Part shown: in pieces, positions 1 to 5,809 of the stretch
Position numbering within the stretch: the first letter of the stretch is position 1
Layout: every line of letters starts with the position of its first letter
Assembly: GCA_018822065.1 (NCBI GenBank)
Contig: JAHJKV010000114.1
Location: forward strand, 1-15,863
Direction of reading: 5' to 3'
DNA length: 15,863 bases
Origin: Pseudomonadota bacterium
GTDB lineage: Bacteria > Desulfobacterota > Desulfovibrionia > Desulfovibrionales > Desulfovibrionaceae
Notes under the pieces: generated by a model
Told to the model about the DNA's origin: nothing
The model's database searches: none
Seen by the model: the letters and a program-made list of their open reading frames with translations, nothing else
Program-made: the position numbers and the translations under genes

Positions 1-20
1 CATGTTATTTTTTCTGTTAT

Positions 21-34
21 CTTTTGTACAAAAG
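21..34. promoter_or_regulatory. Perfect 14-bp palindrome, possible operator
   Basis: CTTTTGTACAAAAG is a perfect inverted repeat with no spacer. It lies about 40 bp upstream of the candidate -35 of the first secreted-protein gene. The position would suit an upstream regulator-binding site, but the flanks are AT-rich, so it could be chance. No regulator is identified. Confidence 0.3.
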
Positions 35-74
35 TCTTAAACACATCTCTTTCTCATTGCATTCGCTCTCCCAG

Positions 75-102
75 TTGTTCTATTATTTACCAAGAATATA
101 TA
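75..102 (+). promoter_or_regulatory. Candidate sigma70-type promoter of the first PEP-CTERM-like gene
   Basis: TTGTTC at 75-80 and TATATA at 97-102 are separated by 16 bp and lie 42 bp upstream of the ATG at 145. An alternative -10, TATAGA at 99-104, gives an 18-bp spacer. The second paralogue has a similar arrangement (TTGCAA, 17 bp, TATATA). This is sequence inference only. Confidence 0.45.
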
Positions 103-144
103 GATAGGGTCGCCAGCCAACAGTATCAAGAAGGAGGAAGCGTA

Positions 145-741
145 ATGAATCGTATCCTTGTCTTCGCTATGGTTTTTCTCGTGGCTGGTGGGCTTTTCGC
201 CCCAATTGCCAACGCAGCAACCATCGGCTTTGACTTCGGACTGAACGACAACGGTGGCTTCGGGGTCATGAACACCTCCGAAGACAATCCGTGGTCCTCA
301 ATCGTGTCTCTGACACTGACCTTTAACCAGGGCACCACCTACGAAACGGGGACGAACCCATTTTCTGGTGCCACCGGCGTGGCCGGGAACACACCTGACA
401 ATGCGGCAACTGACGGCCAGACGTCGGCCATCTTCACCTTCTACGGCTCCGGGTTTACCACCGGGAACAGCTACTCTGTCAATTTCGGCGTAAACAGCCC
501 CATTGCCGTACCTGGTGCCAAGGATATCCTGGTCTCCGTGGTCTTCAGCAACGGGTATACCCTGAACGGCGAAGTGTTCTTTGACTCGAGTCTCGCAACC
601 CCGGACTACAAGTACGTTGGTTTTGCTAAGCAGTCCGTTGCGGCCACCACCCCCATCCCTGGGTCTCTCCTGCTCATGGGCTCAGGGTTGATCGGAATGA
701 TCGGGCTGTACCGCATAAACCGCGACACCTGGTCCAGATGA
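145..741 (+). CDS. Secreted PEP-CTERM-like protein, paralogue 1
   Basis: A 198-aa protein of unknown specific function. It has a signal peptide (residues 1-24, hydrophobic core then ANA before ATIGF). The middle is Gly/Thr/Asn-rich and probably beta-rich. The tail resembles a PEP-CTERM/VPLPA-CTERM sorting signal: TPIP at 169-172, then a hydrophobic stretch with MGSGLIGMIG. In known systems such tails are recognised by an exosortase in the inner membrane; none is visible here. The tail is atypical: the usual Arg cluster is replaced by YRINRDTWSR. The start is fixed by AAGGAGGA at 131-138, six bases before the ATG. It is clearly homologous to the next gene, sharing ATIGF-FGLND-GGF, NPW, LTLTF and NPFSGATGV, and has the same length. 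No terminator follows directly; a perfect hairpin lies 30 bp downstream. Secretion is fairly certain, exosortase sorting is probable, and the role is unknown. Confidence 0.8.
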   Translation: MNRILVFAMVFLVAGGLFAPIANAATIGFDFGLNDNGGFGVMNTSEDNPWSSIVSLTLTFNQGTTYETGTNPFSGATGVAGNTPDNAATDGQTSAIFTFYGSGFTTGNSYSVNFGVNSPIAVPGAKDILVSVVFSNGYTLNGEVFFDSSLATPDYKYVGFAKQSVAATTPIPGSLLLMGSGLIGMIGLYRINRDTWSR

Positions 742-771
742 GGCAAGCTGACAAAATAGTCTCCCCCTTAA

Positions 772-805
772 GTCATGAGCCAATTTGACCGAATTGGCTC
801 ATGAC
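772..805. repeat. Perfect 14-bp inverted repeat with 6-nt loop
   Basis: GTCATGAGCCAATT at 772-785 is exactly complementary to 792-805, with loop TGACCG. No T-run follows on either strand, so this is not a canonical intrinsic terminator. It lies 30 bp after the stop of the first secreted-protein gene and about 100 bp before the promoter of the second. It could be an mRNA 3'-end stabilising stem, a Rho-associated 3' end, or a protein-binding dyad. Confidence 0.75.
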
Positions 806-907
806 GCCCCAGTGCAACCCGAACTGAACGGTTGGCTTGAACGGCGACAAAGCAAGGGAGGGCAGTGTTTCATGAGCATAAAGACACCGGACAACCGCAG
901 ATAACAC

Positions 908-936
908 TTGCAATTTTCCGGAACTATACTTATATA
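908..936 (+). promoter_or_regulatory. Candidate sigma70-type promoter of the second PEP-CTERM-like gene
   Basis: TTGCAA at 908-913 and TATATA at 931-936 are separated by 17 bp, giving a leader of roughly 45 nt before the ATG at 989. An internal promoter would let this paralogue be expressed independently of the first one. Confidence 0.5.
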
Positions 937-988
937 CAAGATTAACGAGATGGATCGCCAACTGATTTCGTTATACGAGGAGAAGAAA

Positions 989-1585
989 ATGAAGCGTATT
1001 TATTCGATTACCCTGGCTCTTTTGCTGACGGGAGTGCTTTTCGCCTCCGCTGCCAGCGCAGCCACGATCGGTTTTAACTTCGGCCTGAACGATGCTGGTG
1101 GGTTCGCCATTGAGAACACTGCCCAGCTCAACCCCTGGGTTACCATCACCGATGTCACTCTGACCTTTACCCAGGGCACGGTCTATGACACCCTGGCCAA
1201 CCCCTTCTCCGGTGCTACTGGCGTCACTGCTAGCCTCATTCCCACCGACGCAGCCGCAGATGGGCATAACACCGCCACCTTCAAGTTCTATGGTTCCGAC
1301 TTCACCGTCGGCAAGACCTATTCAATCGACTTCGGCGTGACCCCGTCCATCGGCACCCCTGACTTCAACGACGTCCTGATCGCCGTCCGCTTCAGCGATG
1401 GAAACACGCTGAACGCGCAGGCCTTCCTGGACGCCTCTGCGAACACGATTGGTGAAGTTGACTACGACCTGACCGCCGCTGCGAGCCAGACCGTTGCCGC
1501 TGCCACCCCGATCCCCGCCGCCATCTGGATCATGGGCTCCGGCCTCATGGGTCTGGTCGGCATGCGCCGCCGCTTCAACAAGTAA
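989..1585 (+). CDS. Secreted PEP-CTERM-like protein, paralogue 2
   Basis: A 198-aa exported protein, paralogous to the preceding gene and of equal length. The signal peptide covers residues 1-24 (hydrophobic core ending ASA before ATIGF). The C-terminus is a good PEP-CTERM/VPLPA-like signal: TPIP at 173-176, a hydrophobic segment containing WIMGSGLMGLVG, then the basic cluster MRRRFNK. The family role is surface or exopolysaccharide-associated export through an exosortase, but no exosortase or glycan genes are in the window. An in-frame ATG at 908 would add 27 residues before the signal peptide. It is rejected because GAGGAG at 977-982 sits six bases before the ATG at 989, and because 908 overlaps the candidate -35. 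A strong terminator follows 22 bp after the stop. The exact function is unknown. Confidence 0.85.
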   Translation: MKRIYSITLALLLTGVLFASAASAATIGFNFGLNDAGGFAIENTAQLNPWVTITDVTLTFTQGTVYDTLANPFSGATGVTASLIPTDAAADGHNTATFKFYGSDFTVGKTYSIDFGVTPSIGTPDFNDVLIAVRFSDGNTLNAQAFLDASANTIGEVDYDLTAAASQTVAAATPIPAAIWIMGSGLMGLVGMRRRFNK

Positions 1586-1607
1586 GCGACGCCTCTCACA
1601 GATCATC

Positions 1608-1636
1608 AAGGCAGGGCTTCGGCCCTGCCTTTTTTT
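1608..1636 (+). terminator. Rho-independent terminator after PEP-CTERM-like paralogue 2
   Basis: A 10-bp perfect stem (AAGGCAGGGC at 1608-1617 with 1622-1631) closes on a TTCG tetraloop and runs into seven T residues (1630-1636). This is a textbook intrinsic terminator. It also separates the secreted-protein genes from the convergent HD-domain gene. Confidence 0.93.
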
Positions 1637-1731
1637 GGGCTCCCGCTGGAGTGCCAGCATGTGCATTGTGGACTGGGATGTCTCCCTGCCGGAGGGCTGG
1701 GATGAGAGGAAGTGAAAGGCGGGGGAGAGGG

Positions 1732-2994
1732 TTAATCGAAGTCCGCGAGGACTGCTCCGATCTGGACCCCGGCTACCTCGGGGATATCTTCGTATTCAGC
1801 CCGGATGCGCCAGACCGCAGAGTGGAGCTGATCAGCGGAGATGCCGTTCTTGATGGCAGCATAGGCCTCTATGAAGGCCGAGAGGCGGTCGCACATCTTG
1901 AGCAGTTCCCCATCCTTGGGATCGAAGCGATCTTCATTGTAGGCGGCGGCAAGTTCCTCGGAGCTGACGTGACGTATCTCGCCATCCACAAAGGCACAGG
2001 CCTTGAATTCCGACCCGATCTCCGTGCCCAGGAAGAACTCCAGGCGGTCGGCAACATCGGCGTACCCACCCTTTCGCAGGGGCCCGAGCACCACCCTTTC
2101 CGTCTCTCTTTCCTCATAATTGCGGATCAGGTCCGCAATCTCCGGGGCAGACTGTTTGACTGGCGAGATGATGTCGCGGGTGAGCAATTCGGGCAGGTCG
2201 TGAAACAGGCCGCCGAAGAAATTATTCTGCAACCGCAGGCGACAGGCATCGACCTCCATGCTGAAAAACCAGGAAAACGCGGCCACCACGAACATATGGC
2301 CAAGGACCGAGGTCTCGGGCACCCGCGGGGTTTGGGACCAACGCTGTTGGAAGCGGAGGTGGCCGCACAAGGCAGCCAGGTTGCCGAGCACGTCATCGGA
2401 GTCGTCATCAAGGCCGGAGAGCAGGCCGGTGACGCCATCGACATCCGCGCTGAGCGCCGTGAGCCGGTCAATGAAACTCTGCTCGATATCGGCCATATCG
2501 AAACCGGGGGGGTTGATACCCTTGATCAGCCGGAACTCGTAATAACTTGCGTAGAGATGGGAGGCGGAGAGGATGCGGCGGGGCAGGTCCAGGTCTTCGG
2601 GCTCCATGAGCCACTCTGTGAGCCGCTGCCAGAATTCCACGCCCAGAGGGGCTAATTTGGGTTTGAGCTTGCCCAGAACCCAGGCAGAGAGTTTTTTGTA
2701 ATCCTCGGGATTTTCCTTGATGCGGTAGAAGACCGGTGGTTTGATGTCGGTGATGACCAACCGGTAGAGGTAGTCGAACATACCTCCCTCGACCACACGC
2801 CGCCCCACTTCAAGTCGTGTCTCTTCATCCATGTCTCGGGTGTTGACCATGAACAGGAGCCAGGCCACGATCATCTTGTGGGCCTGTTTGTCCACTTCCA
2901 CCAATTCGATGGGCCGAAGCTTGTCGTTCCAGCGTTTCATGTACGCGCCGGAAAAAATCAAATCGAGAAGGCTCTTGCGGATATTGGTGGACAT
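1732..2994 (-). CDS. HD-domain protein, HD_3/YfbR-like putative phosphohydrolase
   Basis: A 420-aa protein whose C-terminal half matches the HD_3/YfbR 5'-deoxynucleotidase-like branch of metal-dependent HD phosphohydrolases. Visible ligand residues are H233 (LGHMF), H265-D266 (FHDLPELLT, the hallmark) and D369 (MCDRLSAF). E269, D274 and the SPVKQ that follows are typical of the branch. YfbR enzymes are about 200 aa and remove phosphate from deoxynucleoside monophosphates. Here an extra N-terminal region of about 220 residues has no recognised domain, and the spacing between HD and the last Asp is longer than in YfbR. Substrate is therefore unknown. The ATG at 2994 is preferred because AAGGAG (complement of 3004-3009) lies nine bases upstream. 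An ATG at 3018 would add eight residues but has only a weak Shine-Dalgarno. The gene is divergent from the stress-protein gene. No clear terminator was found after its stop. Confidence 0.82.
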   Translation of the reverse strand: MSTNIRKSLLDLIFSGAYMKRWNDKLRPIELVEVDKQAHKMIVAWLLFMVNTRDMDEETRLEVGRRVVEGGMFDYLYRLVITDIKPPVFYRIKENPEDYKKLSAWVLGKLKPKLAPLGVEFWQRLTEWLMEPEDLDLPRRILSASHLYASYYEFRLIKGINPPGFDMADIEQSFIDRLTALSADVDGVTGLLSGLDDDSDDVLGNLAALCGHLRFQQRWSQTPRVPETSVLGHMFVVAAFSWFFSMEVDACRLRLQNNFFGGLFHDLPELLTRDIISPVKQSAPEIADLIRNYEERETERVVLGPLRKGGYADVADRLEFFLGTEIGSEFKACAFVDGEIRHVSSEELAAAYNEDRFDPKDGELLKMCDRLSAFIEAYAAIKNGISADQLHSAVWRIRAEYEDIPEVAGVQIGAVLADFD

Positions 2995-3086
2995 GGGTTC
3001 AAGCTCCTTGGAATTCATACCTACCTACTCGCGATATATCAGGTTAGCAAGCCTCGGCCTGTTCGGGTCTGCAGGACAGAAGTGTT

Positions 3087-3114
3087 TTGACAAACGATAC
3101 AAGCCTGTTATCAT
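3087..3114 (+). promoter_or_regulatory. Near-consensus sigma70-type promoter of the universal stress protein gene
   Basis: A perfect TTGACA at 3087-3092 is followed after 16 bp by TATCAT at 3109-3114 (five of six consensus bases). Transcription would begin near 3121, leaving a leader of about 35 nt before the ATG at 3155. I saw no comparably good promoter for the divergent HD gene in the same 160-bp gap. Confidence 0.7.
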
Positions 3115-3154
3115 TGCGCGTAAACATATTGCAAATCAGCAAAGGAGATTGGGC

Positions 3155-3604
3155 ATGCCCATGAAGAGAATCCTGCTCGGGGCGGACGGTTCCGAGCACT
3201 CCAAGCGAGCGGCTTTGTACGCTCTGGATATTGCCAAGGCCTTCGGCTCCACGGTGGTCATCGTTTCGACCTATCGTGGTCAGACCATTGTCTCTGAGGA
3301 CCCATCCCATCAATATTCCATCAAGGCCATGCGTAACGCGGCCAAGCACAACCAGGCCTGGTACAAGGAACTCCTGGACAAGAATCAGATTCCCTACGAA
3401 ACCCTCATTCTGGACGGCCCAGCGGCCGAGGCCCTGTCCGCCGCCGCAGAGCGGGAACACGCCGATATCATCATCATAGGATCGCGAGGCCGCTCCAAGC
3501 TGGCTGGCCTGGTGCTTGGCTCCACAGCGCATACCCTGCTCCACATCGCCCCCTGCCCCGTCATCACCGTCAGGATGAAGCACAAGCTGCCCAGCGACTC
3601 CTAA
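3155..3604 (+). CDS. Universal stress protein, UspA family, ATP-binding type
   Basis: A 149-aa single-domain cytoplasmic Usp, the usual family length. The N-terminal strand MKRILLGADGSEHS carries the conserved Asp (D11). The ATP-binding signature G-2x-G-9x-G-S is intact (G109, G112, G122-S123), which points to the nucleotide-binding subgroup. Usp proteins act in survival and stress responses, usually as dimers; a specific partner cannot be read from the sequence. The start at 3155 is set by AAAGGAGA at 3141-3148, six bases upstream. The same frame is open to 2831, but that stretch antisense-overlaps the HD gene and lies upstream of the promoter. The gene stands alone, two bases before a hairpin that works mainly as the terminator of the convergent methyltransferase gene. 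Confidence 0.93.
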   Translation: MPMKRILLGADGSEHSKRAALYALDIAKAFGSTVVIVSTYRGQTIVSEDPSHQYSIKAMRNAAKHNQAWYKELLDKNQIPYETLILDGPAAEALSAAAEREHADIIIIGSRGRSKLAGLVLGSTAHTLLHIAPCPVITVRMKHKLPSDS

Positions 3605-3605
3605 G

Positions 3606-3635
3606 AAAAAGGGCAGCTGGTTTCCCGGCTGCCCT
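3606..3635 (-). terminator. Rho-independent terminator of the rRNA methyltransferase gene
   Basis: On the minus strand an 8-bp stem (3628-3635 with 3610-3617), extendable by two G-C pairs beyond a G·T wobble around a short loop, is followed by a T-tract (complement of 3606-3610). It lies about 45 bp past the stop at 3681. The plus-strand side lacks a T-run, so stopping the stress-protein transcript here would be weaker. Confidence 0.8.
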
Positions 3636-3680
3636 GAAGCATGGCTCATTGGGGCGGAATCGAATATCCGCCCTCCTTTC

Positions 3681-5042
3681 CTAAGCCTTCTCGAGCAAGG
3701 CCACGCATTCCACATGCGGGGTTTGCGGGAACTGGTCGATGGCCTGGAGTTTCACCGGGCGATAGCCCAGGCGAGCAAGGTCGCGGGCAAGGGCCGGCGG
3801 ATCACAGGACACTGCCACGACACGGTTCGGACCCAGGGTGCGGATGGCGTCCACCACCTCCGGGCGCATACCGCCACGCGGAGGGTCCACCACCAGAACA
3901 TCGGGCCGCGAGGCGTTCTTGAGGGTCCCGCTCTCCTCTCCCAGGTCAGAGGCCAGGAAGAGACAATTGTCCAGATTGTTCAGCTTGGCACTGTAATCAG
4001 CGTTCTGAACCGAAGCCACGGCAAGTTCGATGCCGACCACCTTGGCCGCATGGCCAGCCAGCGCCAGGGAAATGCCGCCGGAACCGCAATACAAATCAAG
4101 CACGGATTCGCTGCCGGTCAGCCCGGCAAATTCCAACACCGTGGAATACAAAAGCGCTGCCGTGTGGGAATTGGGCTGGAAAAAGGCGTTGGGGGAGATC
4201 GCATAGCGGACCGAGCGGTCGGCCACCTGGAGTCGCTCCTCAATGAGCCGCCCGCCCATGTCGCGCACCTCCCACTCGCCAAAGGCCAGTTCGGCCCGTG
4301 ATTTGCGGGTGGAATGAACAAAACGATCCACTCCCCAGGCCCCGGTCAGATAGTCACCAAGGGATCCGACGACGTCGAAATGGCGACGTCCGGACGAGGT
4401 TATCAAATGGGCCATGCGCTCGCCGGAAGCCACGGACTCGCGCACCACCAGATGACGCCAGAATCCTTCCTGCGTCTTGGGGTCATAGGCCGGTATGCCG
4501 GACTCGCGGCAGAACTCGCGCACCTCGTTCACCAAGGTCACACACTCCTCGCTCATGAGATGGCAGGTGACGATGTCCACCACCGTCTTGCCACCCCGTT
4601 CGCGCAACCCCAACGAGAGCCCCTTGCCTTTGCCGGAAAAGGAAAATTCCATCTTGTTGCGATAGTTGCGCTCCTTGGGAGAGCCCAGAATGGGCAGCAC
4701 TTCCTCAAATTCCAGTTTGCCGATGCGAGCCATGGCATCCACCACCTGGGCCTGTTTCTCGCGCAATTGGGCAGCATAGGACACGTCCTGGTGGGCACAG
4801 CCGCCACACTCGCCGAAATGACGGCAGAAAGGCTCGGTGAAGTCCGGGGACTGCTTGATCACCTCGACACTGATGGCCTCGGCAAACCGCTTGCTGAGTT
4901 TGGTGATCCGCGCCTTGACCGTCTGGCCCGGCACCACGCGCTCCACGAAGAAGACTCGGCCCTCGACCCGCGCCACACCGCGGCCACCAAAGGCCAGGGA
5001 TTCGATGGTGCATTCTATGATGTCATGTAATTGCATTGTCAT
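3681..5042 (-). CDS. RNA (uracil-5-)-methyltransferase, RlmD/RumA-like, 4Fe-4S and TRAM domain
   Basis: A 453-aa SAM-dependent enzyme of the RlmD/RumA/TrmA family, which makes 5-methyluridine in RNA, most likely 23S rRNA. An N-terminal TRAM-like RNA-binding domain (residues about 5-62) is followed by four cysteines fitting a 4Fe-4S cluster (C73, C79, C82, C160; CRHFGECGGC). Next come the FFQPN motif (288-292), the SAM-binding DLYCGSGG (316-323), DPPRGG (386-391), and the catalytic Cys in SCDPP (C413). All key residues are present and length is normal. The start MTM has only a weak Shine-Dalgarno; the second Met two codons later is an alternative. The gene is a single transcription unit with its own terminator. 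The exact uridine (747 or 1939 in E. coli numbering, or both as in some bacterial RlmCD) cannot be decided from sequence, so no symbol is given. Confidence 0.92.
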   Translation of the reverse strand: MTMQLHDIIECTIESLAFGGRGVARVEGRVFFVERVVPGQTVKARITKLSKRFAEAISVEVIKQSPDFTEPFCRHFGECGGCAHQDVSYAAQLREKQAQVVDAMARIGKLEFEEVLPILGSPKERNYRNKMEFSFSGKGKGLSLGLRERGGKTVVDIVTCHLMSEECVTLVNEVREFCRESGIPAYDPKTQEGFWRHLVVRESVASGERMAHLITSSGRRHFDVVGSLGDYLTGAWGVDRFVHSTRKSRAELAFGEWEVRDMGGRLIEERLQVADRSVRYAISPNAFFQPNSHTAALLYSTVLEFAGLTGSESVLDLYCGSGGISLALAGHAAKVVGIELAVASVQNADYSAKLNNLDNCLFLASDLGEESGTLKNASRPDVLVVDPPRGGMRPEVVDAIRTLGPNRVVAVSCDPPALARDLARLGYRPVKLQAIDQFPQTPHVECVALLEKA

Positions 5043-5113
5043 GTTTTTGCTCGTTTCTGCTGTTTTTCTTAAAATATTGTAGGACCATGTTATTTTTTTG
5101 GGCCATTCGGCAA

Positions 5114-5136
5114 CCTAAGGGGCAAGGCCCCTTAGG
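5114..5136. repeat. Perfect 10-bp inverted repeat with 3-nt loop
   Basis: CCTAAGGGGC at 5114-5123 pairs exactly with 5127-5136 around AAG. No T-run follows on either strand. It lies in the 190-bp divergent gap between the methyltransferase and the small-protein genes, about 70 bp upstream of the methyltransferase start. It could be an operator or a weak terminator. The rest of the gap is AT-rich, with a TACAAT-like minus-strand -10 near 5075 lacking a good -35. Confidence 0.65.
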
Positions 5137-5232
5137 AATCCCTTTCTGTAGTTCACTTATGCCGCATATCACTGCGGTGTACCGGGGGAGTGTATATTGA
5201 CATATTTCACGCGGCCCGGCTATCCCCAAGGC

Positions 5233-5538
5233 ATGATAGATAAGACCACTGCCATCGATACAGTGCTCCTGAAATTGAAAAAGCTGGAACCCGGTCACTG
5301 TCTGGACCTGCGCACTTACAAGAGGAACCGGTCCGTTGTCATCAAGAAAATCAGCGCAGACGATTTTTTGGTGGTGGAAAATGGCTTTGAACAGGCGCAA
5401 TTCCAAACCTCGTTCAGCAAAATGGGCAGGATTCTGAAGCTGCTGCTGAAACGAGAATTTCCCCGCTCCACCAAGATCCGCCTCTACGACCTCGGCCCCT
5501 GCGATCCCTTCAAACTCAGGGAGATGAAAACCCTGTGA
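5233..5538 (+). CDS. Small basic protein of unknown function, tandem paralogue 1
   Basis: I do not recognise a family. The product is about 101 aa, soluble, basic and without a signal peptide. It is homologous to the next gene without gaps over its first 84 residues, about 40% identical, sharing MID, PGH/LGH, YKR-R, VV--GF and the near-identical end KREFPRSTK-RL. It then extends about 17 residues further (DLGPCDPFKLREMKTL). The start is ambiguous. The ATG at 5233 is favoured because its MID aligns with the start of the paralogue, but it has a poor Shine-Dalgarno. A TTG at 5197 would add 12 residues and has GGAG at 5187-5190, six bases upstream. That TTG is also the beginning of a perfect TTGACA, so it may instead be a -35. 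The stop overlaps the next start (GTGA), implying translational coupling. Confidence 0.7.
   Translation: MIDKTTAIDTVLLKLKKLEPGHCLDLRTYKRNRSVVIKKISADDFLVVENGFEQAQFQTSFSKMGRILKLLLKREFPRSTKIRLYDLGPCDPFKLREMKTL
5449..5466 (+). repeat. 18-bp direct repeat, copy 1 (copy 2 at 5751-5768)
   Basis: AAACGAGAATTTCCCCGC occurs identically at 5449-5466 and 5751-5768. The 302-bp offset equals the offset of the two start codons (5233 and 5535). It encodes the shared KREFPR segment and is the best-conserved DNA trace of the tandem duplication. Confidence 0.85.
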
Positions 5539-5798
5539 TCGACCGGGCCCGTGCAGAAATCCTCGTCTCCGACAGAGCGCGGAAGCTCCCCCTGGGCCAC
5601 TCCCTGCGCGTGGAGAGTTATAAACGTGACCGCTTCCTCCAAGTGGGCCGCAAAGAGATCGACACCTTCCAGGTTGTCCAGTATGGTTTCGATCGCGCCG
5701 AGCACGTTAGTGATGCGGCCGGACTCAAAAAGCTTCTCAAGGCATTATTCAAACGAGAATTTCCCCGCAGCACCAAGTTACGGCTGACCGCCACCTGA
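5535..5798 (+). CDS. Small basic protein of unknown function, tandem paralogue 2
   Basis: An 87-aa basic protein, unrecognised, without signal peptide or membrane segment. It aligns gap-free with the preceding gene and ends just after the shared KREFPRSTKLRL, so it lacks the C-terminal extension of paralogue 1. It starts with GTG inside the stop of that gene (4-nt overlap, 5535-5538). GGGAG lies 12 bases upstream, somewhat far, so coupling to upstream translation is likely. The lpxR-like gene starts 11 nt after its stop. The highly conserved basic tail suggests nucleic-acid, phospholipid or anionic-partner binding, but this is speculation. Confidence 0.75.
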   Translation: MIDRARAEILVSDRARKLPLGHSLRVESYKRDRFLQVGRKEIDTFQVVQYGFDRAEHVSDAAGLKKLLKALFKREFPRSTKLRLTAT

Positions 5799-5809
5799 AG
5801 ATACTAATA

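Noticed and set aside
1..13. CATGTTATTTTTT at 1-13 recurring at 5086-5098
   Set aside because: A 13-bp AT-rich low-complexity match in two intergenic regions. The flanks differ, so chance is sufficient.
908..988. 27-residue N-terminal extension of the second secreted protein
   Set aside because: It would place the start on the candidate -35 element and put non-signal residues ahead of a good signal peptide with its own Shine-Dalgarno.
1637..1731. Possible terminator for the minus-strand HD gene
   Set aside because: No stem followed by a T-run on the minus strand. The nearby terminator at 1608-1636 has only two T residues after the stem in that direction.
1651..2655. Long plus-strand open frame (334 codons) opposite the HD-domain gene
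   Set aside because: It is the antisense shadow of a gene with clear HD_3 motifs. It has no recognisable domain and low-complexity composition.
3044..3715. 223-codon minus-strand open frame over the universal stress protein gene
   Set aside because: It is an antisense shadow. It crosses the methyltransferase terminator, and the Usp ATP motif on the plus strand is decisive.
4314..5030. 238-codon plus-strand open frame opposite the methyltransferase gene
   Set aside because: The minus strand carries TRAM, Fe-S and SAM-binding motifs in order; the plus frame is a codon-bias shadow.
5161..5190. Short CCGCA/TGCGG stem and CGGT/ACCG dyad just upstream of the small-protein genes
   Set aside because: Only 4-5 bp stems, overlapping each other; not distinguishable from chance.
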